A stretch of 64,000 nt of DNA from positions 186,001-250,000 of the forward strand of contig NZ_JAPFBW010000003.1 in the NCBI RefSeq assembly GCF_026153205.1, given 5' to 3'. Below are positions 7,811-18,100 of this stretch, piece after piece. The stretch's first letter is position 1. Every line of letters starts with the position of its first letter. Origin of the DNA: Aquabacterium sp. A7-Y. Its GTDB lineage: Bacteria; Pseudomonadota; Gammaproteobacteria; Burkholderiales; Burkholderiaceae_C. The notes beneath the pieces are model-generated. The model made no database searches. It was given only the letters and a program-made list of their open reading frames with translations, and had not been told where the DNA came from. The position numbers and the translations under genes are program-made.

Positions 7811-10800
7811 GTGAGCGGCTTGCCGGCCTATGCCGAACTGCACTGCCTGTCCAACTTCTCTTTCCTGCGCGGCGCCTCGCGGCCCGAGGAGCTGGTCGAG
7901 CGTGCGCTCGCGCTCGGCTACAGCGCGCTGGCGATCACCGACGAGTGCTCGCTGGCGGGTGTGGTGCGCGCCCATGTCGAGGCACAGAAGGCCGGCCTCA
8001 AGCTGCTCATCGGCAGCGAGTTCGCGGTCGAGGCCAGCGCGCCTTTCAGGCTGGTCGCGCTGGCGCGCGACCGCGAGGGCTACGGCAACCTGAGCGCCTT
8101 CATCACGCGGCTGCGGCGCGCCTCGCCCAAGGGCAGCTACCGGCTGCGCTTCGAGGACATCCGCCCGGCCGAGCTGGACGGCTGCGTGCTGCTGTGGATC
8201 CCCGGTCGCGATGCCCCCTTTGCCGAGCTGTTCAGCCAGGCGCGCTGGGTGCAGCGGCATTTCAAGCAGCGCGCCTGGGCCGCGGTGGAGCTGCTGCACG
8301 CGATCGACGACCAGGCCTGGCTGCAGAAGCTGCGCGACCTGCAGCGCATGACCGGGCTGCCGCTCATCGCCTCGGGCGACGTGCACATGCACGTGCGCTC
8401 GCGCAAGCCGCTGCAGGACGTGCTGACCTCGACGCGGCTGGGCCGGCCGCTGGCCGAGTGCGGCGAGGCCTTGCAGCCCAATGCCGAGCGCCACCTGCGT
8501 TCGCGCCTGCGTCTGGCCAATCTCTACCCGCCCGACCTGCTGGCCGCGACGCTCGAGGCGGCCGCGCTGTGCAGCTTCTCGCTCGACGAGCTGAAGTACG
8601 AGTACCCCGAGGAGGTGGTGCCCGCGGGCAGCTCGCCGGCGGCCTGCCTGCGCCAGCTGGCCTACGAGGGGGCAGGGCGGCGTTTTCCGCAGGGCCTGCC
8701 GCACGCGGTGCAGCAGCAGATCGAGCACGAGCTGGCGCTGATCGGCGAGCTGGGCTACGAGAAGTACTTCCTGACGGTCTACGACATCGTGCGTTTCGCG
8801 CGCAGCCGCCACATCCTGTGCCAGGGGCGCGGCTCGGCCGCCAACTCGGCGGTCTGCTACTGCCTCGGCATCACCGAGGTCGACCCGGCGCGCACCTCGG
8901 TGCTGTTCGAGCGTTTCATCAGCAAGGAGCGCAACGAGCCGCCCGACATCGACGTGGACTTCGAGCACCAGCGCCGCGAGGAGGTGATGCAGTACCTCTA
9001 CGAGAAATACGGCCGCGAGCGCGCCGCGCTGACCGCCACCGTGATCTGCTACCGCCCGCGCAGCGCGATCCGCGACGTCGGCAAGGCGCTCGGCTTCGAT
9101 GCGGAGACGGTGGACCGTGTCGCCAAGAGCCACCAGTGGTGGGACGGACGCCAGACGGTGCCCGACCGCCTGGCCGAGGCCGGCCTGGACCCCGGGGACT
9201 TGCGGGCGCGCCAGTGGCTGTCGCTGACCCTGGAGCTGCTGGGTTTTCCGCGCCATCTGAGCCAGCACACCGGGGGGTTCGTGATCTCGCGCGGGCCGGT
9301 CAGCCGCATGGTGCCGATCGAGAACGCCGCGATGGCCGAGCGCACCGTGATCCAGTGGGACAAGGACGACCTCGACGCGCTGGGCCTGATGAAGGTCGAC
9401 GTGCTGGCGCTGGGCATGCTCAGCGTGCTGCGCCGCGCGCTGGAGTTCATCGGCCGGCGCCGCGGCCACGACTTCCAGCTGCAGGACATCCCCGACGGCT
9501 GCCAGGCGACCTTCGACATGATCTGCAAGGCCGACACCGTGGGCGTGTTCCAGATCGAAAGCCGCGCCCAGCAGGCCATGCTGCCGCGGCTGCAGCCGCG
9601 TTGCTTCTACGACCTGGTGGTCGAGGTCGCGATCGTGCGGCCCGGCCCCATCCAGGGCGGCATGGTGCATCCCTATCTGCGGCGGCGCCAGGGCAAGGAG
9701 CCGGTCCACTACCCGAGCGAGGCGCTCAAGGTGGCGCTGGAGCGCACCCTGGGCGTGCCCATCTTCCAGGAGCAGGTGATGCAGGTGGCGATGCTGGCTG
9801 CCGGCTTCAGCGCCGGCGAGGCCGACCAGCTGCGCCGCGCGATGGCGGCCTGGCGGCGCAAGGGCGGGCTGGAGAAGTTCTACGACCGCATCGTCCTGGG
9901 CATGACCGAGCGCGGCTACGACGCCGAGTTCGCCGAGGCCATCTTTCAGCAGATCCAGGGTTTCGGCGAATACGGCTTTCCCGAGAGCCATGCGGCCAGC
10001 TTCGCGCTGCTGGTCTACGCCAGCTGCTGGATCAAGTGCCATGAGCCGGCGGCCTTCCTGGCGGCCCTGCTCAACTCGCAGCCGATGGGCTTTTATTCAC
10101 CCAGCCAGCTGGTGCAGGACGCGCGACGTCACGGCGTGGAGGTGCGGCCGGTGGACGTCCTGTACAGCGAAGCCGGGGCGACGCTGGAGGACCTGCCGCA
10201 CACGCCGGCGGTGCGGCTGGGCCTGGCGATGGTGGGCGGGCTGCAGGCGATGGCGGTCGAGCGTATCGTGCAGGCGCGCCGGCAGCGCCTGTTCGACAGC
10301 GCCGACGATCTGGCGCGGCGCGCCCGCCTGTCGCTGGCCGAGATGAAGCTGCTGGCCGCGGCCGATGCCTTGCGTGGCCTCGCGGGCCACCGGCGCCAGC
10401 AAGTCTGGGACGCGGCCGCGCTGCAGGCGGCGCCCGAGCTGCTGCAGGACGCGCCCATCGACGAAGCGGCGCTGGAGCTGCCGGCCGCGCCCGAGGGCGA
10501 GGAGATCGTGTTCGACCATGCCTCGCTGGGCCTGACGCTGAGGCGCCATCCACTGGCCTTGCTGCGGCCGCTGCTGGCCGAGCGGCGCATGCTGTCCTCG
10601 GGACAGCTGGGTGCCTTGCCGAACGGCCGGCTGGCGCGTGCCTGCGGCATCGTCACCTTGAGGCAGCAGCCCGACACCGCGCAGGGCACGATCTTCGTCT
10701 CGCTGGAGGACGAGGAGGGCGCCATCAACGTGATCGTCTGGCGCCGCGTGCGCGATGCCTTCCGGCAGGCCTTGCTGCAGTCGCGCCTGCTGGCGGTCTA

Positions 10801-10909
10801 CGGCGTCTGGCAGCGCGAGGGCGAGGTGAAACACCTGGTGGCCCACCGGCTGGAAGACTGGACGCCGCTGCTGGGGCGGCTGGACACCGAGAGCCGGGAT
10901 TTCCGTTGA
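7811..10909 (+). CDS. dnaE2: Error-prone DNA polymerase DnaE2 (ImuC)
   Basis: 1032 residues from a GTG start preceded by GGGAG. A C-family replicative-type polymerase that carries out damage-induced mutagenesis with ImuA and ImuB. The order is PHP domain (HCLSNFSFLRGASRPEELVERALALGY at the N-terminus), palm with GRGSAANSAVCYCLGIT and the catalytic PDIDVDFEH at about residues 378-386, then fingers (FPRHLSQHTGGFVIS, RPGPIQGGMVHPY). The C-terminus is a helix-hairpin-helix/OB-fold region (TIFVSLEDEEGAINVIVWRRV). The length is typical of DnaE2 and shorter than DnaE1. A 271-base gap containing two palindromes separates it from the vgrG island. Confidence 0.96.
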   Translation: MSGLPAYAELHCLSNFSFLRGASRPEELVERALALGYSALAITDECSLAGVVRAHVEAQKAGLKLLIGSEFAVEASAPFRLVALARDREGYGNLSAFITRLRRASPKGSYRLRFEDIRPAELDGCVLLWIPGRDAPFAELFSQARWVQRHFKQRAWAAVELLHAIDDQAWLQKLRDLQRMTGLPLIASGDVHMHVRSRKPLQDVLTSTRLGRPLAECGEALQPNAERHLRSRLRLANLYPPDLLAATLEAAALCSFSLDELKYEYPEEVVPAGSSPAACLRQLAYEGAGRRFPQGLPHAVQQQIEHELALIGELGYEKYFLTVYDIVRFARSRHILCQGRGSAANSAVCYCLGITEVDPARTSVLFERFISKERNEPPDIDVDFEHQRREEVMQYLYEKYGRERAALTATVICYRPRSAIRDVGKALGFDAETVDRVAKSHQWWDGRQTVPDRLAEAGLDPGDLRARQWLSLTLELLGFPRHLSQHTGGFVISRGPVSRMVPIENAAMAERTVIQWDKDDLDALGLMKVDVLALGMLSVLRRALEFIGRRRGHDFQLQDIPDGCQATFDMICKADTVGVFQIESRAQQAMLPRLQPRCFYDLVVEVAIVRPGPIQGGMVHPYLRRRQGKEPVHYPSEALKVALERTLGVPIFQEQVMQVAMLAAGFSAGEADQLRRAMAAWRRKGGLEKFYDRIVLGMTERGYDAEFAEAIFQQIQGFGEYGFPESHAASFALLVYASCWIKCHEPAAFLAALLNSQPMGFYSPSQLVQDARRHGVEVRPVDVLYSEAGATLEDLPHTPAVRLGLAMVGGLQAMAVERIVQARRQRLFDSADDLARRARLSLAEMKLLAAADALRGLAGHRRQQVWDAAALQAAPELLQDAPIDEAALELPAAPEGEEIVFDHASLGLTLRRHPLALLRPLLAERRMLSSGQLGALPNGRLARACGIVTLRQQPDTAQGTIFVSLEDEEGAINVIVWRRVRDAFRQALLQSRLLAVYGVWQREGEVKHLVAHRLEDWTPLLGRLDTESRDFR

Positions 10910-10961
10910 GCGTGGCGGCGGTGTCGATTCGCTGACTCGCTGCCTGACGCTGAACGAGACG

Positions 10962-10997
10962 TTTCACTTCAGGGTGAAATCCCCCCTCAGGTGGGGG
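10962..10997. promoter_or_regulatory. Two adjacent palindromes upstream of vgrG
   Basis: TTTCAC/GTGAAA (10962-10967 and 10974-10979, 6-base loop) is followed at once by CCCCC/GGGGG (10982-10986 and 10993-10997). The second arm is not followed by a T-run, so a Rho-independent terminator for dnaE2 is unlikely. The position, about 185 bases before the vgrG start, suits a pair of operator sites for a regulator of the T6SS island. The regulator is unknown. Confidence 0.4.
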
Positions 10998-11095
10998 AAA
11001 GACCGGCTCCCTGCGGTTGAGCGTCGTTAAACTCGGCGGTCCAACAAGGGTGCCGCGCTCCAGCGCCGCGCGCCTGCCAACCGCCGAGGGAGTCC

Positions 11096-11170
11096 ATGTT
11101 CAAGTTCATTCTGACCGGGGCCTGCCTTGGAGCGGCCCGCCGTTGTCGTGCTGGCGGCCTCACCCGCTGA
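11096..11170 (+). CDS. Short leader-like ORF before vgrG
   Basis: A 24-codon ORF (starts MFKFILTGACLGAARR) with a good GAGGGAG ribosome binding site five bases upstream. It ends 11 bases before the vgrG ATG. The N-terminus looks like the start of a lipoprotein or secretion signal (FILTGACLGA) that turns basic and stops. It may be a translated leader coupled to vgrG, or the remaining 5' tip of a lost gene. No homologue is recognised. Confidence 0.3.
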   Translation: MFKFILTGACLGAARRCRAGGLTR

Positions 11171-11181
11171 CCGGGGCCCGC

Positions 11182-14025
11182 ATGTCCATCCTTTCCTCTT
11201 TGCCGGCCGCCATCCAGGCCCTGTTGAGCGGCTACACCCAAACCGACCGCCTGCTGAGGCTGTCCACCCTGCTGGGCGACAACGTCCTGCTGGCCGAGCG
11301 CGTGACGGCGACCGAGAGCATCGGCCCGAGCGGCCCCGATTGCGGCTTCAAGCTCGACATCACCGCCCTCAGCGCCGACGCCCACCTGGAACTCAAGCAG
11401 CTGATCGGCCGGCCCGTGCTGCTGGAGCTGCTGACCCAGGCCAGCCGCAGTCAGCTGCGGCCCTTCCACGGCCATGTCACGGCGGTCTCGCTGCTGGGCG
11501 CCGATGGCGGGCTGGCGCGCTACCGCCTGATCGTCGAGCCCTGGCTGGCCTTTGCGGCCTACCGGCAGGACAGCCGCACCTTCCAGGGCAGGACGGTGAT
11601 GGAGATCGTCGAGGCCGTGTTCGCCGGCTACCAGGGACACGGTACGCTGGTGCCCGCTTGGCGCTGGGAGCTGGCCGACCGACAAGCGTATCCGCAGCGC
11701 TCGTTGTGCACCCAATATTGCGAAACCGACTGGGCCTTCCTTCAGCGGCTTCTGCGGGAAGAGGGCCTGTTTTTCTGGTGGGAGCACCAAGGCGACGCCC
11801 GGGGTGCGACCTTGGGTCAACACACCCTGATCATCGCCGACCACAACGCGGCCTTCAAGCCGAACCCCCAGCCGCGCGTGCGCTACACCCAGCCCGGCGC
11901 GGTGATGAAGGAAGACAGCCTGCGCCAGTGGCACAGCGAGCAACGCGTGACCACCCAGGCCGTGAGCTTGGTCAGCTGGGACTACCGCAGCACCCAGCTG
12001 CGCCCGGTCAGCGCCGCCGCGCTGCATACCGCGGGCGGTATCGCCAGCGAGTGCCAGGACGTGCCGGGCGTCTACGCCTACGAAACCAGCGCCCAGGGCG
12101 AGCGGCTGGTGCAGCGCCAGCAGGAAGCGCTGGACGCCCGCGGGCAGATTTTCTTTGGTGAGGGCAGCGTGCGGACCTTCGCGCCCTGTAGCGTGGTCAC
12201 CGTCCTGGACCACCCCAACCATCAGGGCGGCGAACAAGACCGTTTTGTGTTGTTGCGGACCGAACACCGGGCACGCAACAACGTGTCGGCCGACCAGCGG
12301 GCCGCGATCGACCGCCTGCTGGGCACGGTGCTCGACGCCGGACAAAAGTCCGTCCCGGCCAACGCCAGCGAGGAGCCGCTGTACAGCGTGAAGGTGGTGG
12401 CACTGCCGGTAGCTGTGCCGGTGCGAGCACCGGCGCTGGACCTCGTGTTTGATCCGCAGGCCGGGCTGAACAGCATCGTGCAACACCCGCGGCCCACAGT
12501 GAATGGCACGCAGACGGCCCTGGTGGTGGGCCTGGACGCGCCCATCCACACCGACCGCGACCACCGCATCAAGGTGCAGTTCCACTGGCAGCGTGGCGCC
12601 AACGGCAGCCACCGGCTGGGTGCGACCGGCGCCGACAACGCGCCGGCCAACGACGCCAGCGGGACCTGGGTGCGGGTGAGCACGATGGTGGCCGGCACCA
12701 ACTGGGGCAGCGTTTTTACTCCACGCCTGGGGCAGGAAGTGCTCGTGGCCTTCCTCGACGGGGACATCGACCGGCCCGTGGTGATCGGCAGCCTCTACAG
12801 CGGGGTGGGCCAGGACAACGCGCAGGGCAACCAGATCGGCGGTGGCGCGGCGAACGCTACGGGCAATGCACCGGCCTGGTTCCCCGGTTCGGAAGCGGCC
12901 GGGCCCCACCAGGGGCACCAGCACGGGGCCGTGATGGCCGGGTTCAAGACCCAGGAGCTGTCGGCCAGCCAGAGCGGGGCCGGCGGCTACAACCAGCTGG
13001 TGTTCGACGACAGCCCCGGACAAGGCCGGGTGCAGTTGGCGAGCACGCAGCACCGTACGCAGCTGAATCTGGGGCATCTGCTGAACCAGAACGACAACCA
13101 GCGCTTGCATCCCAGGGGGCATGGTGCGGAGCTGGTGACCGAAGCCAGCGGGGCGGTGCGCGCGGGCAGCGGGCTGTTGATCAGCGCCGACGCACGGGCG
13201 GCCGGCTCGACCGGCACTACATCACAACTGGACACCCGCGAGGCCGAGGGCCAGCTGCGGCAAAGCGCCGAGCTGACCACCACGTTGATCGACACGGCAC
13301 AGAAGCACAAGGCCCAGCTGAAGGATGAAGCGGCGCCGCAGGACCTGCCGGTAGCGCAGGCGCAGAAGACGCTGCAGGAGAGCCTGCAGGCCACCGACCA
13401 GCGCGGCAGCGCCGGCAGCAGCCCGGACCGGGAGATCGGCGGCGGCGGGGGGACGGTCGAGGCCTGGGGCCGGCCGGATCTGGTGACCTCGGCGCCGGCC
13501 GGCATCGGCCTGTTCAGCCCGGCTCATACGGTGATGAGCGCAGGCAATACGGCGAGCTGGGTGGCGGGGCAGGACATCACGCACACCGCGCAGCGGCATT
13601 ACAGCCTGGCGGTGCAGGGCGGCATCGGCTGGTTCACCTACGGCAAGGCCAGCCGTGCGAGCAAGCCCAACCAGGAGACCGGCATCAAGCTGCATGCGGC
13701 CAGCGGCAAGGTGAGTTCGCAAAGCCAGCATGCGGCCACGAAGCTGACCGCGGACAAGGCCGTGGAGGTGAGCAGCACGCACGCGGCGATCCAGATGGGG
13801 GCGCCGAAGCACATCCTCCTGACGGCCGGCGGCTCCGCGATCCGCATCGAGGGCGGCAATATCACGCTCACCACGCCGGGGGCCGCGCGGTTCAAGGCGA
13901 GCATGAAAGAGTTGACTGGGCCGGCGGGGGCCGGCAGCGATCTCGTCTTGCCGGACCTCGGCAAGCTCGCGGAATGCCCGAGCGCCCTTGGCGCGGCAGG
14001 TGCCGGTGGTGCCAGTGCGATCTGA
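11182..14025 (+). CDS. vgrG: T6SS spike protein VgrG with DUF2345 extension
   Basis: 947 residues from the ATG at 11182 (the frame is open further upstream but lacks family sequence). VgrG trimers cap the Hcp tube of the type VI secretion system and carry effectors. The gp27-like part runs to about residue 430 and includes YCETDWAFLQRLLREEGLFFWWEH. The gp5-like OB fold includes HRIKVQFHWQR, GTWVRVSTMVAGTNWGSVFTPRLGQEVLVAFLDGDIDRPVVIGSLY. A long C-terminal DUF2345 beta-rich region follows (GIGWFTYGKA, AAIQMGAPKHILLTAGGSAIRIEGGNITL). No T6SS sheath or baseplate genes are in the window, so this is an orphan vgrG with its own cargo genes downstream. Confidence 0.95.
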   Translation: MSILSSLPAAIQALLSGYTQTDRLLRLSTLLGDNVLLAERVTATESIGPSGPDCGFKLDITALSADAHLELKQLIGRPVLLELLTQASRSQLRPFHGHVTAVSLLGADGGLARYRLIVEPWLAFAAYRQDSRTFQGRTVMEIVEAVFAGYQGHGTLVPAWRWELADRQAYPQRSLCTQYCETDWAFLQRLLREEGLFFWWEHQGDARGATLGQHTLIIADHNAAFKPNPQPRVRYTQPGAVMKEDSLRQWHSEQRVTTQAVSLVSWDYRSTQLRPVSAAALHTAGGIASECQDVPGVYAYETSAQGERLVQRQQEALDARGQIFFGEGSVRTFAPCSVVTVLDHPNHQGGEQDRFVLLRTEHRARNNVSADQRAAIDRLLGTVLDAGQKSVPANASEEPLYSVKVVALPVAVPVRAPALDLVFDPQAGLNSIVQHPRPTVNGTQTALVVGLDAPIHTDRDHRIKVQFHWQRGANGSHRLGATGADNAPANDASGTWVRVSTMVAGTNWGSVFTPRLGQEVLVAFLDGDIDRPVVIGSLYSGVGQDNAQGNQIGGGAANATGNAPAWFPGSEAAGPHQGHQHGAVMAGFKTQELSASQSGAGGYNQLVFDDSPGQGRVQLASTQHRTQLNLGHLLNQNDNQRLHPRGHGAELVTEASGAVRAGSGLLISADARAAGSTGTTSQLDTREAEGQLRQSAELTTTLIDTAQKHKAQLKDEAAPQDLPVAQAQKTLQESLQATDQRGSAGSSPDREIGGGGGTVEAWGRPDLVTSAPAGIGLFSPAHTVMSAGNTASWVAGQDITHTAQRHYSLAVQGGIGWFTYGKASRASKPNQETGIKLHAASGKVSSQSQHAATKLTADKAVEVSSTHAAIQMGAPKHILLTAGGSAIRIEGGNITLTTPGAARFKASMKELTGPAGAGSDLVLPDLGKLAECPSALGAAGAGGASAI

Positions 14026-14035
14026 GCGCTTGCAG

Positions 14036-15106
14036 ATGCAGCAGCCAGAGTCGCGAGAATCGCAGCGTTTCGACCCCCGCGCAGCGATCGCTGAGGCGCA
14101 GCTGAAGGACTTGCACATGTCCTTCGACCCGATGACACCCATCTTCGTGTTGATCGACCCCTTGCTCGGCGAGCCGCTGCCGAGTGCGGGTGAACACAAC
14201 ACGACGACGGACTGGCAACGGGAGCGAGAAAAACTCTGGAGCCGCCCGATCGCTGCGGTCGAACTGGCTCGCCATGTGAAGCTGGCCCCCGGGTTGCATC
14301 CCTACCTGGTTGAGCTTCAGGGGCCGGACGATCCTTGGCTTGCAACCACCCTCGAGCTGGCCCAGGCAGAGCGCGACCAGGTACTCTCCGGTGGGCTGGA
14401 CGGCGAAGGCGCGGCAGCACATCGCATAGGAGCTTGGCTGCAAAGCGCGTTGCAGATCGACCGCCTGGCGGCTCAACTGTCGCCTCTCATGCGTGTGAAC
14501 ACCGAAGCGCCAACACGTGCGACTTATCTTCGTTTGGCCGACCGGCGGGTCATGGCGTTGTTGAGACACGTCGTTGGCGACGCGAAGGTCGCCGCCCAGT
14601 TCGGTCGCCTGCATAGCTGGGCCTATCTCGATCTGCAGGGCCGTCTGATCGTCCTGCGCAGTGCAGGAGAAGAGACGCAGTCGCTGCGTCTGAGCAGCTC
14701 GGAATGGGCGGTGATGAACGAAGGTGAGGCCATCGCACGAACCTTGGCGCAGTGGCTCGGTGAGGTGGCCCGCCGAGCGCAAGGCGGGGCCCAAGAACCG
14801 GCCGCCGAAGTTGCCCGTCTTTCTGCGGCCGAGCTGTACGGATCCGCAAGACAGGCATTGGCGCAGGCCGAGGCTGCGGCGAGACGCTGGCCGCACCGCT
14901 TCAATCGCCTTCAGGATCGGACGGTTTGGGCCGCGCTGAGCTTGCTGTACCCAGAAAGACTTCAGACGGCCGCCATCGTGGACTTGATGCAGCAAACCGG
15001 CAGTGCGGAGGATCCACCGGAGCCGGTGCGCTACCTCCATACAGCGATCACCCAGTGGGCTGACCACCAAGCGGTTCACCCAGAGGCCGGCGATGTCGGA
15101 ACCTGA
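14036..15106 (+). CDS. DUF4123-type T6SS effector adaptor
   Basis: 356 residues from the ATG at 14036, ten bases after vgrG; a TTG at 13988 would overlap vgrG. DUF4123 (Tap/TEC) proteins are chaperones that load a specific effector onto its VgrG. Features matching the family are FVLIDPLLGEPLP near the N-terminus, APGLHPYLVELQ, and the core TYLRLADRRVMALLRHVVGD followed by QFGRLHSWAYLDLQGRLIVL. It lies exactly between vgrG and the VasX-like effector, the standard position. No signal peptide or membrane helix is visible, consistent with a cytoplasmic loading factor that is not secreted. Confidence 0.8.
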   Translation: MQQPESRESQRFDPRAAIAEAQLKDLHMSFDPMTPIFVLIDPLLGEPLPSAGEHNTTTDWQREREKLWSRPIAAVELARHVKLAPGLHPYLVELQGPDDPWLATTLELAQAERDQVLSGGLDGEGAAAHRIGAWLQSALQIDRLAAQLSPLMRVNTEAPTRATYLRLADRRVMALLRHVVGDAKVAAQFGRLHSWAYLDLQGRLIVLRSAGEETQSLRLSSSEWAVMNEGEAIARTLAQWLGEVARRAQGGAQEPAAEVARLSAAELYGSARQALAQAEAAARRWPHRFNRLQDRTVWAALSLLYPERLQTAAIVDLMQQTGSAEDPPEPVRYLHTAITQWADHQAVHPEAGDVGT

Positions 15107-15133
15107 ACCGTTGAAATACCGAGGGAGAACAAG

Positions 15134-18100
15134 ATGACTGCCACAGCTGCCCAAGGGTGCGACACCTGCAACAAGAGCTCCCTGTCGCTCCTGCTGCTAC
15201 GTCCGAGTCCGATCGCGTTGCGTGACAAGCTGGCGCCTGTCGGCTCGTCGGCCGTCGAAAGCGACGAGGCCGTCATGAGCGGTCTTCTCCCGCAACGCTT
15301 GCCCACGGAGTCGCGTTTTGTTCTGCGCCTGCTGCGGGCGGGGTATGTCCATGTCTACATCCCGGCGCCTCCGCCGGGCGTGAAGAACTGGCTGGTGTTT
15401 CGCGTGACATCGGATGCAGATCTGGTGCCGGAGGGGAATGCCTATTTCGGAGCGCCCGACACGTCCATCGCGTGCAAGCGAACCGACAAGCACAACGTCA
15501 TGGGGATGAAGCTGCTCAACATCCCTCAGGCACACCGGATCAGCGATCTCTGGATTGCCTACAGCGCCAACCTTTGGAACGACACGCTGCGGCATCGGAA
15601 CAAAGCCAATCCTCGGGCCATGCAGCAGGTGTCTCTCGGGGGCGGCTCGAACAACACATTCCAGCCGACGGTGTCCCAGCTTCGCAGCAAGGTTCTTGAG
15701 GCGGCGCTGACCAGAAGCAGCATCGGCGTGGACTATCGCTTCATCAGCGTGGCGGATCGGGTCGAGAATCTGGCTGAACAGCTGACGCGAGCCGCTGCGT
15801 GTCATCCGAAGACGAAAGGCAAGGAGCTGGCCCTCGTGCTGCGCGACCCCGCCGCCATTGCGACCGAACTCAACACTCTCAGATTGCGGCGACACGAGCT
15901 GGCAGGTCTCGAGGTGAAGAAGCCGGAATACGAGCATGAGCTCAAAAGCTCCGAAGCGCTCATGACGCTCAAGGAAGTCATCCTGGACGGCAACCTTGTG
16001 CAGGCGCAAGAACGGAGGGCCAAAGAAGAGCCCATCGTAAGCAAACAGAAGTTTGACGCCATGCCCAAGTTCGACCCTTACTCGAACACCGACGTGCCGC
16101 GACGCTGGGAGCCATTGGAAGACACCAAGGAGAACCGCGAAAAGTACGGCGTCGGCATGGGCCGTGTCGTCTCCCCCGGGCGCGAAAAGCAGTTGCGGGA
16201 GGAGGCCGAGGAGGCCGCCAGGGTCACCTGGGCAAAAATGGAGAAGGACTACTACGACGAGTCGGCGCGCGTCGAATGGCTGGCCTCCTTCGAGAAGATG
16301 ATGAAGGACAAGCACTATGACCCCGTGGCCAGGTATGAAGCGGATTGGTGGAGTGCTCGGCAGGATAGCGAATTCTGCAATTACTTCGCCCTGCACTTCG
16401 ACGAGAACGATCCGAACGAGCCCAAGCAACGTCACTCTCCCGGCGCCGTCTATGCGGCCGAGGTCAGCCGGGCACTGACACCAGCGCCCTTTTGCGATGG
16501 GATGCCGCTGACGGGCTATTTGGACGAATTGAGCCGATCGCCAACGCAGCCCGATGCTTTGATGTGGCGAGCCTTGGTGTGCAATCAAGCGGCTGTGCTG
16601 CCACAGCTGGCCGCCGTGGCCGACACCGATCTGTCGGTGGCAAGCGCATTTGTGAAGCCCAAGGAGGAGCTCCACAAGAAGGTGGGTCAGGAACAGGACC
16701 TCGTTGCGTATTTGAAAGAGGACCGCTACGACAAAGTCTTTGATTTGGGTAAGGGCCTCATTACCCTGTCTGCAGAAGCAAAAAATCCGAACGCAATCCA
16801 GAAAGCAATCGTTAAGTACAGCTGGCTGAGCAGGGGCCTGGGTGATATCGTCGGGGCTTTCGGCTTGCCGATTGCCAACAGTTTTGTGGCGGCAGCAGCG
16901 CTCCTTGCCACGGTGCGCGGTGTGCAGGCCAGCCCTGCCACGCAAGCTTTGATCCAGCGGGCCTTCAATCGGGCATTGAGCAGCCAGCTCGGGCAGCGTA
17001 TGGTTGACCAGGCGTTGAAGACCCTGATGGCCGGCACTCGCCTCAACGTTCCTGTGCTCATCAGTGTGGAATATCCGGTTCACATGGCTGACCACCGGCT
17101 CGCCCAAATGCGCGGTGGATTTTCCAGACAGCAGGTGGAGAACGCCCGGTCATCAGGAAATACCGTCACCGTGCATTTGTTGATCGACAGCGAGGATCTG
17201 GCGAAATACGCGGGGGATGTGGACGACGCCATTGTCCAAGGTGCGGGCAAGGTGACCTTGCCGGCGAATGCTCCCGGTGTTCTGCTTCAACCCCCACCCG
17301 GCAGCGGACGCCTGCCGGTCAGCCTCAGCAGAACGCAGTTTGAGCGTGCCTGGCATCGGCGGAACGAGCTCCTTAAACTCGCACGTGCGGCGGCGAGCAA
17401 CGCACTGGTGATTGACGGGCAGCGCATGGCGAGCACCGTCGACGGCCGACTCGCGCTAGGCACGGTGGCGATTGCCGCTGCCGGTTTTGGCAAAAGCGTC
17501 TGCAGCTTATCGAATGTGAAGCCCGGCGAAGAAAGAGACTGGCTGGGGTTCATGGATGCGTCAGCGGGATTGATTGCCGCTGGTTTTGAACTGGTCGGTT
17601 TTGCGATGACAAAGCGCCTTGAAGCGGCTGGAGGAATAGCTGCGGACAGCTCAAAGCTGGCTGGGATGCGAGCCATAGGCAGCTTCCTTGGCGCGGTGGG
17701 TGGTGTGCTAGGAGGTATAAGCGCAATGAAGAAGGCCGATAAAGCCAAGCAGGCGGGCCAGAGCGACGTGATGCGCTTGTATGTCGGATCAGCGGTTATG
17801 TTTTATGGGACTGCGGTTACGGGGACAATGTCGGTGGCGGGGGCTGTTGCAGAAACTCTGTTGAAAGCTCAAGCACGCGGTGCTCTAAGCAACTTCTTTG
17901 TGAGGCGGATAGGGCAACAAGCGCTCCAAGGTATTGCAACTCGTGTGGGAGTTGGCGGTGTACTCGCCCTCGCTGGGGTTTCCATTCCGGGCTTGGGATG
18001 GATTTTGCTTGGCGTCGGTATTGGGTTCGAAGTGTTCGCAGTGATGCGAACCCCGACTCCTCTGCAAGTGTGGGTGAGCCGTACCCGCTTCGGGAAAAGC

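Noticed and set aside
10962-10997. Rho-independent terminator for dnaE2
   Set aside because: The hairpins are not followed by a T-run on the plus strand; a regulatory role fits better.
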